Below are positions 34,591 to 45,160 of a DNA stretch of 64,000 bases, one piece after another (within the stretch, counting starts at the first letter, position 1; the number at the start of each line of letters is the position of its first letter). Position numbers and translations under genes: made by a program. Source of the DNA: Juglans regia (Eukaryota; Streptophyta; Magnoliopsida; Fagales; Juglandaceae); the NCBI RefSeq assembly GCF_001411555.2, contig NC_049907.1:3480243-3544242 (forward strand), in the 5' to 3' direction. Under the pieces are notes generated by a model. It was not told the DNA's origin and did no database searches. It was given only the letters and a program-made list of their open reading frames with translations.

Positions 34591-35383
34591 TATTAAAACC
34601 TCTAGAACTAGTTCCTCCAAACCGCCCCGTATTGCTTCCTCCTTCAAAACGCTACACTGCATTAACACGCCTAAACGGTACGTTTTATTAGCTTCCTTAG
34701 CTACCCTTCACTGAATTAGACGGCGTCATTTCTTATTCAACTTATCTTCATTTCACTTTGCCCGATCCCTTCCCTAATTGGGTTCCCAACAGCTAGTGAT
34801 TTATGAGAACACAATATTTTCTATTTTGGACGGCAAGACAAATCATAATGTTTCATTCCATCCTTTTCCTTAATAATTCCGTCATCGTGTTTCACTTTTG
34901 TTTTGTCTGTCTTTTTTCTTGGGGTTCTCCGCTTGTTGTATTGCATAAAAGAAAAAGATTTCTTCAAATACTTGTTCTATTATATTTAATTAATAAAATA
35001 TCAAAATATATATTATATACCATGCAGAATTATGATTTATCTAAAAATACTTAAATTGATGAAAAAACCAAATGTTTAGTAGTTAAATAATATGCATAAA
35101 GACTCTTAAATTCAAGCTATAACTTGATAAACTGGATCCAAGATATTGATAGAATGACAAAAAAAGATTAAATAAGTTGCCAAACTTGACACGTACTTAA
35201 ACGTACTTAAAATTCAAATGTGCAATGTGTAAAGACACAGATCAGTCCAGTTCCCCATAGACACTAGACAGACAGTATTAATGTGTAGACTATAGAGTAT
35301 AGCCTAAACGTACGTGTTTCGAGCATCATACAAATGAAAGGTCCTGAATCCACCAAATCTTTGTATCCCCCGTGAGCCTCGTG

Positions 35384-36331
35384 TTTTTTTTTTTTTCTAA
35401 TCAAGCATATGATATATAAAAGGGAAATTCTAGAGTTTGAGGAGGGTCATTTCCACTATCAATATACAAAAATCAACTAGAAATATTATTTATAGGTATG
35501 CTACCAAAAACAAGATTGGTAGCTGCCCACTGCGCAACAGAGTGCACACATTGATTTTGGAATAGATGAATCTTGACAAATTTCCAGTTTTGATGAAGAT
35601 TTGATAAGTGCTGGATGTCCTTAATAATAATTGATATGTTCCAAAATATGGAGATATTTGGACTTTCGATGGAAGAGATAATTGATTGAGAATTCCCTTC
35701 AATGATTGCTAATCCTTGAGTTGATGCCATATTAGCTGCTAACAGCGCTGCTTTTGCTTCAGCAATTAAAGGGATTGTAGTTTGTATCTTTTCTGTTAAG
35801 ATTCCCAGAACATCTCCATTGTGGTTTCTTTGAATTGCTGAGACTACTGAAAATTGATCCCGTATTGCTGCATCAAAAGAATAGCTTTGATAGTTTAGAG
35901 GAGGAGGATGCCAATTTTCTTCTTTGCTTTGTTGATCAACTTTTCCTTTCCATGCAGCTTTATAGTCTTCATAGATGCCTTTGATCTGAATGCTTGCTTC
36001 TTCAATTGATAGATATGTCTGATTATGAACGATATCATTTCTTTTTCTCCAAATGAAATCTATCATTATGACTGCAAATAACTGGAAATGATGTCGCTCC
36101 TCTTTTTTAAGTCTCAATTCTCTGTCCTGATAGATGATCATTTTGATCCAGTCTGATATAGAATCTATAGGCAAGTTTGTAAAGTTTAGAGGCCAGCTGT
36201 TTTGTTGCCATAGTATTCTATTGAATGGACATTCAACAAACAGATGCACTAGTGTTTCTTTCTCATAGCTACAGAAAACACATTCTTCAGTTTCCTGGTT
36301 TGTTATGACTTCACCAATTCTTGTTCTGGTA
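35384..36331 (-). mobile_element. 5'-truncated LINE: zinc-binding region and RNase H
   Basis: A T-run at the left (35,384-35,396) is the poly(A) tail of a minus-strand LINE. The frame 35,473-36,249 (258 aa) holds the end of the zf-RVT region (LFVECPFNRILWQQ, FIWRKRNDIVHNQ) and an RNase H domain (YSFDAAIRDQ, EAKAALLAANMA, IIEGNSQSIISS, CVHSVAQWA). The second Asp of the usual EGDS motif is Asn. The 5' end stops at 36,331 directly against the MITE. Compared with copy A, about 55-60 bp of target sequence is absent and no target duplication is seen. Confidence 0.85.
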
Positions 36332-36700
36332 GGTTCCGTTTGATTTCACATACAATTTCAACTCATATTATCTTATTTTAATATTTAAATATTATTTAAA
36401 TATAATATTTTTTAAATTTAAAATTTCAACTTTTTTATCTAATTATTATAACTTTTTAAACTTCTAAACAAAACATAAAAAATAATTCAATTTTTTCAAA
36501 TATCAAAATAAAAATAACATTAAAACTTTATATTATAATAATATTTTAACTTTATAATATTTTTATTCTAATTTTTCTCTCATTTTCTAAAATAAAAAAT
36601 TTTAACTACAAAAATTTTACTACTATTCACTAATTTTATTATTTATAAATTTTTTACTTCATCTTATCTCATTTAGTCTTTATAATAAACAATGTCTTTA
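36332..36700. repeat. MITE family 3 in copy B
   Basis: Counterpart of 31,318-31,660, starting ggttccgtttgatttcacat. Together they mark the same ancestral insertion. Confidence 0.6.
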
Positions 36701-37269
36701 AAGATAAAAAAATGTTACTTTACCTGCTTAATTTGTTTCCTCATTTTGATACATCATGTATTTTAATTTTTTTATTTAATAATTAAGAAAATAATTATTA
36801 ATATATTATTATTTTTATATATTTTTTAAAATAATAAAAAAATATGAATAAAAAAATTGAACAAAACTAAAAAGGGCAGCGGTCAAATTGGGCGGAGTGG
36901 CACCGCTCTTAAAAGATGTTGATCCTCATTTATTCCCCATGATTCTCACGTTGGCACAGTTACCTGAAGATACCCCCACCAAGACCTACGCAGCTCCAGC
37001 TCTGAGTGGGCCCACCTTTAGGCACAGATTTTGCTACCTCTAGTAGTCTTTAAATAATGGCAACGTTCCAATTTTTATTCTATTCTAATACGTGCCACTT
37101 CACGAGTTCCCGGCTTCTTCACTCAAACAAATTTGTTTTTTATTTTTTATCAAAGAAAGCATCTAATATTAAAAATGAATAGCATATTACAAACAAACAT
37201 ATAAGGATAAAAGAGAAAGACAAAAGACAAATTACAAGATAGTAAGTGGGTCTTTTTCATTGTGGAAGT

Positions 37270-40235
37270 TTAATAAAGAAGGTAGAATGACAATAAGTGG
37301 AATATTTTCAAAAATATTTTTGGAGATAGTTCATTGTGCAATGGAATGCGCGCATTGATTCTTATCTTGATGTATTTTCCAAAATTCCCATCTATCAAAA
37401 CCTTTAAGAGCAAGTCTGACATCACAAATAATTGGTTGCACTGTCCAGTCAAGAATAAAATTTGAGTTCTGTATTGTTTGAAGGGTATTAAGAGAGTCTC
37501 CTGCAATCACAATTTTTCCAATGTTAACTTCTTTAGCTTCTTTCACTCCCAAAAACATTGCTGTAGCTTTCCCTTAATTTGGATTTTGGCTGCAGATGTG
37601 CTTTGTAACCATAAATATAATGGATCCACAAGATGTCCAACCTACTGTTGCTGGTGTACTTCCACTTTTGTCTGACCGTAACATCAAAAGTGACTAGACA
37701 ATGATCTATAGACATGGCTCCCCAAGGTTTGTTAGAATTTATTTGTAAATTGCCCTATGCATCACAATGATCTTTGAGTTTTCTTTTAGTGGAAGATATA
37801 AAAGCAAATAAATCAGGTTTAATATCTTCATGAAGGACTTTATTTCTAAGGAACCAAATACTATCCATAGACACAATTGCAAAAATTTGAAAGTGATGCT
37901 CTTCCTCTATGGGAATTCTTAAAGTTTTGGACGGATCAAGAATGCATTTGACCCACAATCTAGTATTATTATGAGCACAAGAGGAAATGTTTAAAGGCCA
38001 TGGGGAATGAAGCCACTGGATTCTGGTGAAGTTGCAATTTAAAAATAGATGAGATTGTGTTTCTTCACCAGTGTTACAAACTGGACAATCAAGGCTATCA
38101 AAATCAATCTGAACAAAATTCTTAATACGGGAACGAGTTGGAATGATGTTATTGAGAATTTTCTAGCAAAAGAACATCAGCCTAGCCTGTATCTTAAGCT
38201 TTCAAAGGTGCTTCCATATATCAACTTGAATATTGTTATTATCCATCATATCCTGAGCATGAGAAAGTGTTAAGGCAGAGTATGCTGATTTAACACTAAA
38301 GAATCTAGATTTATGGTGAGTCCAAACATGTTTATCAATGAGATTATGAAAACTTTGTTAAGCAAGAGGGATTTTTTCTATCTCATTCACAGAACTTTGA
38401 TTGAAAGGGGCTTGAAGTAGGATGGTATTCTATCTCCTAGGTTCCTCCATCATCAGTTCCGAAACGCAAAGAAAAGAATCAATTGGAGTATTTGTGTCTT
38501 TTGGAATAGGTGTGAAGTTTAGGTTGTAGGGAATCCAATGATCAATCTAAACTCTAGTGTCCACCCCATTGTTGATCTGAAAGCATAATCCCTTCTTCAC
38601 AAATTCTTTTTGCTTGAGAATTTCTTTCCATATCCAAGAATCAGTAATTTTTTTATTGGTATTAAAAAATGAAGTCATTTTCAGGTACTTTCCAGCAAGA
38701 ACTCTTCTCCAAATGGCATCGACACCAATAATCATCTGCTAACCAATTTTTGAAAGAAAAGCTCGATTAAAATCAGAAACTAATCTAACTCCAAAACCTC
38801 CCATAGACTTTGGTTTACAAATAGAATTCCAGGATTTGAGAGTTAGATTATGAGATTTTTCTTCCGGAAATCCCCATCAGAATTTCATGAATGTACGATC
38901 AAGGCTACTAACAACAATTTTTGGAACTGAAACAGAGGACATGATATAGGATGATATTGAACTAGCAACCATTCTAATGAGGGTAGTGCGTCCTACTTGG
39001 GAAAGCAGTTTTGCTTTCCATCCCACCAGCTTTTGAAAGATTTTTTGCTGAATTTCCTGAAAATGAATTTTCTTTGAACCATTAAAAGACAAAGGAAGGC
39101 CTAAGTACTTTATGGTGGGTGAAGTATTCTTTATGTCAAAAACATCCTTGACTCTTTGCTTTTGTCTTGGCTGAGTGTTTTCACTAAACTTTATAGAGGA
39201 CTTACTTACATGGACTTTTTGTCCTGACCATGAGGAATACTTCTCCAAACAATTATTGAAGCCATTTGCAGTGGTACTATTTGCCTTCCCAAAAAGAATA
39301 AGATTATTAGCAAAAAGAAGATGCGAGATTGGGAAATTATTTCTACTAATAGAAATTCCATGAATGTTTTCCAAGTTTTCCTTATAAGTGATGAGCCTAG
39401 TGAGAACTTCCGTACCCAGAACAAAGAGAAAAGGTGAAAGGAGATCCCCTTGTCTTAGACCTCTACTAGGCTTAACAAACCCTCTTGAAGTACCATTTAT
39501 AATAATATAATACGAGACCGTTGTGATACACTCTTTGATCCAATTAACCAATTTTCTATTAAAACCCAAGCTTTCCATTATTCTCAGAATGAACCCTCAT
39601 TCCATGAAATCAAATGCCTTTTCCAATTCAATCTTGATTGCCATGATACCATTCTTTCCTTTCTTCCTTTTCAAAAAAATGAAAGAGTTCTTGGGCCAGT
39701 ATAATATTATCCTGAATAGTTCTACCAGGAACGAAATTTGTTTGGTACGAGGAGATGATTTTTGGAAGAATTTTCTTTAGTCTGTTTGCAATCACTTTGT
39801 AGTAAACATTTGAAAGACTAATAAGCCTAAACTAATGAATAGTATTAGGATTACTAGTCTTTGGAATTAAAGCAATGTGAGCATGATTTAATTCTTTAAG
39901 GAGTTTACCACTTAAGAAAAAATTGCGAACAATCTTTATGAAATAATCTTTGACAATATCCCAATAGTGCTTATAGAAGAGCTCGGTAAATCCATTAGGC
40001 CCTAGAGCTTTTCTAGAGGGGGTTTGCCTAAGAGTCTGAATAATCTCTTCCTCAGAAAGGATTTCACAAAGAATGTTATTCTCTTGGTCAGTAACCTTTT
40101 CAGGAAAGAGGGGCTCTTAATCCCAGTCTATACTAGGATTTGTGGATGCATAGACTTCTCTAAAATGATTCAAGAAAGAGTAATGGATGACAGTATCGGG
40201 GTTAGGCTAGACCCCTGCAATTCCAAGAGATTACT
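37270..40235 (-). pseudogene. LINE ORF2 (RT, zinc-binding, RNase H), endonuclease deleted
   Basis: Starts MKVISWNCRGL at 40,235, the usual head of the endonuclease. It then passes within a few codons to the linker before the reverse transcriptase (NILCEILSEEEIIQTLRQTP, ALGPNGFTELFY), so nearly all of the endonuclease is gone. RT follows at about 39,600-38,880 (SRGLRQGDLLSPFLFVL; the catalytic box is FANN instead of the usual Y/F-x-DD). Then come zf-RVT text near 38,100 and RNase H near 37,700-37,300 (KIVIAGDSLNTLQ, NQCAHSIAQ). Several stops and frame changes. Confidence 0.85.
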
Positions 40236-40239
40236 TTCA

Positions 40240-42298
40240 TTTCTGCCCTGATGGCAATATCGGCTCTGCCACGACAGCCTCATCATCTATAGTTAGGAAT
40301 GTGAAAAGCTGGGTACGAAAATAGTTACCAATTGTGAGCTCAAATTTTTTGTACGGAGTAAACCTGAGTCTTTTTAACCTCTTGCAGACCACCTCATTCA
40401 TTTTTTTCTTGTTTGGATTCACTGCAATAGTAGGGGCACTTTCAATTTGCAAAAATTGATGATAATCATCTCCTGCTTTAGAGCTTCCCCCATCTCCTAT
40501 TTGAGAAAAATCTAAACTGAACTAAGTCTTCCCTGATTTTACTAAAGCTTGGCTAAGAGGGGTTAGGGTTTGGATAATTTCAGCAAAAGGTATGGTGTGG
40601 GAGGGAGGGAATGATGTGCTTACTGGGCTTCCTGAAGTAAATGAGGGTGGGTAATTGCTAGGCTTAGTCAAACTAAAGGAAGGGAGGGTATCCGATGGAT
40701 TGATGTTTAGGTGAGTTAGGCTAGCTTTTATAACATTGTATGGAGCAGATGGACTATATGGCTGAGATGATATGCTTCCTATCATTGCGCTCTTGAGTTG
40801 GGCTTCATTTAAGTTGGGACGGATTGCCAAGACAGACTTCCCTGATGGGCTCACTAAAATAGACACTGTGTGATTTGCATTTGGGCTCTGCAGATTTTTG
40901 AACTGAGCCAGTATTTGCTGGAAAAGACTTTTATCAAGGTCTGGCAAAGCCTCACTATTACTTGGGCTGAAGTGTAATGAAGATTCTTGGCTGTTTATAA
41001 ATGAAGAGGATGCACAAACTGCTGTCATTTCAGGATTACATTGATCAACGGCCAGTATTCCTTCAACATTTGAGATCGACTTTCCAATTGATGACGGTAG
41101 GAAATGAGTAGTTGTACTTTCCTTAATTGATCCCGTCTGCTTTGTCTCCATAGCTAAGACGTTGCCACCTGTCCCTTTCTTCATCCCGCCTAATCCCATG
41201 TATGCCAAGCTTCCATGAAAATCTGGAGAATTACTGTTAAGACCACCTGAGAGGAACTAAACCACCCGAGAGTCTTCCTTGCATTGATCTTCTTGCTGAT
41301 ACATAACTTCCTTTCCTTTGCTTGACACTAACGGAAAAAAATTCCTTGTTTCATTTGATGAAGAGAGCTCTTCTTGTTGTTGCGAACGTCCACATGTTTT
41401 GGGTCAAAAGGAAATGACTGAGAATCATAGTAAGAGGTCTTTCTACTGGTTTGTGTTTCTGCACGCATCCATGGCCCGTAGTTTGATACCTCAGTTTTAG
41501 TAAGGAGAGACGGACAACAACAGTTTTAGTTTGATACCTCAGTTGAAGATGACCCAAACACCCACAACAATAACAAAAATCCGATAAGTGTTCATACTTA
41601 AAAGCTGATCCATGTGGTTGGTTTACGCTTTCGGACCAATGGAAATCTTTCAGACAACAGTTTTTCTACATTTATTTCAACTTGTATTAGCATGTATCAT
41701 CGTAAGAGTATACCTAGGCCTGCAGTTTTTTCAACTTGGATGAAATTTCTGAGCTTTGCAGGCTTGTAGCTATCTTCTCAGCATTTACATTAGTCATAAA
41801 TTCTAAAGGAAGCCCATGAATCTGCACCCAAAATACAAACATCTTCATATCAACTTCGAGAAGACTTAACCCAGGTGGCTAGCTGCAGATTACCATATGA
41901 AAACCTTTAATGTTCCATGGCCTTTGATCTAGAACCCTCTGCTTTTCATTCTCATTTGAGAATGTGAACAAAAACATATTAAAATCTAGGTCCTCTATTT
42001 TGAGTCTCGCTGAAAAACTCCATGTTGCTTTAATGGTTGCATGAAGAGCATGCTTATTGAGGGGACGAGATGATATTACTTTGCCTATGAGAACATGTGT
42101 TGACAACTGTGATGCTTCATTTGTTTCAAGCTCAAGGTTAAGATCATTCCAGTTTACAGGGATAGCACTCTCAGTCGAAGCTCCTTCCATGTTTTCTTTA
42201 ATCAGAAGTGAGGGTTTCACGGTATTCTGAAAACAGGGTTGGGAGCACAGGCTTCTAAATTGGACAACTTTTGAAGAAAGAGGAAGAAAGGGGAACAC
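40240..42298 (-). pseudogene. LINE ORF1 (DUF4283 nucleic-acid-binding protein), broken
   Basis: N-terminal DUF4283 domain at 42,200-41,880 (LIGKVISSRPLNKHALHATI, NMFLFTFSNENEKQRVLDQR, WNIKGFHMVI). A middle Ser/Pro-rich region follows at 41,208-40,522 and a basic end at 40,452-40,240. The parts lie in different frames with stops between, and I see no intact zinc knuckle. In plant LINEs ORF1 coats the RNA. Confidence 0.75.
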
Positions 42299-42333
42299 GG
42301 GTTTAATGATTTGTATCAGGTTTATGGTAGTGA

Positions 42334-42505
42334 GGAGACGTTTGGATTCGAAGATGACTTGAGATGAGTTGAGATGGATTGTAAATAGTAATGAGATGAG
42401 TTGTGAATAGTAGTGAGATTTGTGAGTTAAAGTTACTGAATAGTAATAAATAGTAGTGAGATGAGTTGAGATGAGCTGAGATGTCCTGCGAATCCAAACG
42501 TCTCC
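42334..42505. repeat. MITE, 172 bp, perfect 17-bp terminal inverted repeats
   Basis: Ends GGAGACGTTTGGATTCG and its exact reverse complement. The interior repeats tgagatgagttgagatg and aatagtagtgagat. It sits in the 5' region of the minus-strand LINE, so it inserted later. Flanks tga/tta do not give a clear target duplication. Confidence 0.9.
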
Positions 42506-42732
42506 TTAATGCAGGATGGAAGGGATGAATTAACGATGGTAAAACAATTAATGCTAGAAAAGACGTTAAGTTTTTAAGCTAATCGAATAAATTCAGAAGA
42601 CTCAATTCAGGAAAAATTAGACTCACTAGAGATATGGGAAGAACTCATCACGGAGCTGGAGAAGCACTTATATATTACGATTCAAATTACAGTCATCAAA
42701 ATTTTATGGAACTAAATGATAAAAGTGTGATT

Positions 42733-45160
42733 ACTCAAACAATATTAGATGTTACAGAAATTAATTATTGTTTTTTTTTTTGGACTTTGACAATTCAATT
42801 TGGATAAATAACTGAAATTATATAATATAAGCCTATTCTTCATGAACTCTTTCATAACTTCGGCCATTTTCAATTAATAAACAAAAAGAATTCGTAACTA
42901 AGATCAACTAACTGAAACAAATTTAAGATTAAGATAAAAACAAGACTTAGAATCAAACAAATAGACAAATAAAACAGATTCTATAATAATAATTCAATAT
43001 TATGAAAAATTCACTCGTGCAATAATAAATACTTATTTCCTACATCTATATATAAATAGTAACCATTCATAAGATGGAACTCGTTATTACAACTTAGATC
43101 ATTTCCAATTAGTTTTTGAATTAGTTGTCCAACCTTGAAGCTGAACAGAGTCTTTTCTCGTTTTTTCTCTCTAGAAGAAAATTGAGGTAAAGTGGGGTCC
43201 ACCAAGATTCTAATAGAATCAGAGGTGGTTGGGAGTGGAGGGGCAGAATAACAGACACTTCTGTCGTCTATGTGGGGACTGAAAGAGGTGGTTCTGAGTG
43301 GTTTTCGGTGGCGAGAGTGGGATTTCGATGGTGAGCGATGAATGAAATCGAGGATAGATGGGAGAAGCTGAAGTTGACGGAGGAGGAAGCCCAGAATATT
43401 GATTTTGATGATGATGAGTTGGAAGAACTGAAATATAAAGAAGATGTTAGTCTAGTTGGGAAAGTCTGGATCGAGAGGCAAATAAGTAAAGGTGTGATTG
43501 AAGCAACGATGGAAAAAATTTGGAGGATTAGTAGAAAAGCAAAATTCCATAAAGTGGGATCAAATGTTTTTGTGGTGGAGTTTGCTAACCAAGCTGATAA
43601 GCAGAGAATAATGGAGGGGAGACTGGTTATTCGGTAATCAATTGTTTGTGTTCCTGAACTTCGAAGGCTTCACACCCCCACATAAATTGAACTTTAATAT
43701 CAAAAGATTTTGGGTTCAACTGCAGGACCTGCCATTAAAATGCATGAATAAGGAGAGGGGGAGGATCTTAGGTGGAATGATTGGTAAAGTATTGGAGGTA
43801 GATACAGTGGAAGATGTGAGTGGATGAGGTATGTTTCTGAGAGTACTAATTGAAGTAGATCTATACAAACCCTTGGCAAGAGGAAGGACCATTAATATGA
43901 AGGGGAAGGCTTGCTAGATTCCTATAAGGTATGAGAAACTACCTCATTTATGCTTCAGTTGTGAATGTATTGTGCATGAAGAATCGGGATGTAAGGGGAA
44001 GGTGGAGGGTGAGCATGAGTTTGTTGCATAGTTAAGAGCAGGGGGTAGAGTAAAAAAAAAAAGAAGGATTTTGGAGCTCAGAGAGGGGGATCAAAAAATA
44101 TTTAGAGGGCAAGAGTAGTGGTAATGGAAGAGGAAAAAAAGAAAATGAAAGGTTAGAGAAAGTGAGGGAAGAGATAGAAAAGGTTCCTGTTACTTAGGAA
44201 TGTGAGTTAATCAGAGGGGAGAGTAGATAGGATAAAAGAGAGGAGGTAGTGAATGAGGAGAAAAGAAGTTCAAAAGAAAAAGAAGGGAAATAAGTTGCTG
44301 AAGTAGAGAGGGAAGAAAGGGAAAGGGAGATGCTGGCTAAGGTAAATCTGGAGAGGGAGAAGGGGGTGGAAGGGAGTAGTTGGTTGAATGAAAGCAGTAA
44401 AAGAGGGAAGGTGAAAGGGGTATGGAAGATGAGAGATAGGGAGCAAAGAAAGAAGGGTAATATGATTATTGACTAATCTCCTACCAAGAGATTGTTGAGA
44501 TAAGGGATTGATAGAGAGGAGGAGAAGAGAGTTGGTAAAAAAGGAAAAGGGGTGGAAGGAAGCATGATTGAGATGGTGGAGGGAAGCTTGACTGATTTGG
44601 TGGAGGTTGTAAAGCAGCTCCACCAATTATTATGAAAATATTAAGTTGGAATTGTCGAGGGCTTGGGAACCCTTGGACAGTTCCAGATCTTTGCCAATTG
44701 GTAAAGGAGAAGTTGCCCAATACAATGCTCTTGATGGAGACTAAGATGAGGAAAGCCAAAGGTGAAAAGATTAGAAGAAGGCTGAAGTATGAAGGGGGTT
44801 TGGTAATTGAACCAATAGGATTGAAGGGTGGGTTGATGCTATTATGGAACCAATTTATGGAAGTTGAGGTGGTGAACTACTCTCAGTGGCATGTTAGTGC
44901 TTGGATTAAAGATGTGGAAGGCAATGCTAAATGGCTGTTAACAGGCTTCTATGGACAACCTGAAACTAGTATGAGGGAAGAGACATGGAATTTATTAAGC
45001 TCTTCACAACCACAAGATGATCATGGGTGGTGTGTGGTAGGTGATTTCAATGAGATATTGGTACATGATGAGAAGAGAGGGGGGAGGCAGAAATCAGAAA
45101 AACAGATGGCTCGTTTTAGAGAGGTGTTGGTGATGAGGGGTCTGTTTGATTTGGGGTGGA
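42733..45160. repeat. Large duplication, copy B, right part
   Basis: Continues the match to copy A (from about 32,095 on): intergenic DNA up to 43,095, then the plus-strand LINE from its 5' end. Here the LINE is continuous, whereas copy A has an internal deletion. Confidence 0.8.
43338..44033 (+). pseudogene. LINE ORF1 (DUF4283, zinc knuckle), frameshifted
   Basis: Begins MNEIEDRWEKLKLTEEEAQN. The DUF4283 core is visible (LVGKVWIERQISKGVIEATM, NVFVVEFANQADKQRIMEGR). A frameshift near 43,620 moves the continuation (NQLFVFLNFEGFTPPHKLNF, FWVQLQDLPLKCMN) to another frame. A knuckle-like CFSCECIVHEESGC lies near 43,950-43,995, and a stop ends it near 44,030. Unlike its minus-strand neighbour, the parts are all present. 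Confidence 0.8.

Larger units (their letters stand above)
34596..37120. repeat. Large duplication, copy B, left part
   Basis: Matches 30,574 to about 32,105 of copy A. It is interrupted by the truncated LINE at 35,384-36,331 and ends at the target site of the large minus-strand LINE. It resumes at 42,733. Confidence 0.85.
37131..42732 (-). mobile_element. L1-type LINE, minus strand, 10-bp target duplication
   Basis: ACTCAAACAA flanks the element on both sides (37,121-37,130 and 42,733-42,742). Copy A shows the uninterrupted target (attactcaaacaatattag, about 32,090-32,110). The T-rich left end is the poly(A) tail of a minus-strand insertion. In transcript order: 5' region (holding a later MITE, 42,334-42,505), ORF1 (42,298-40,240), ORF2 (40,235-37,270), tail. 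Length 5,602 bp including the MITE. Endonuclease is mostly missing and RT is mutated, so it is dead. Confidence 0.9.

Noticed and set aside
30753..35054. Paired frames of 102 and 83 codons sharing SWGSPLVVLHKRKRFL
   Set aside because: Their conservation is explained by the duplication itself; the frames differ in length and start and match no family.
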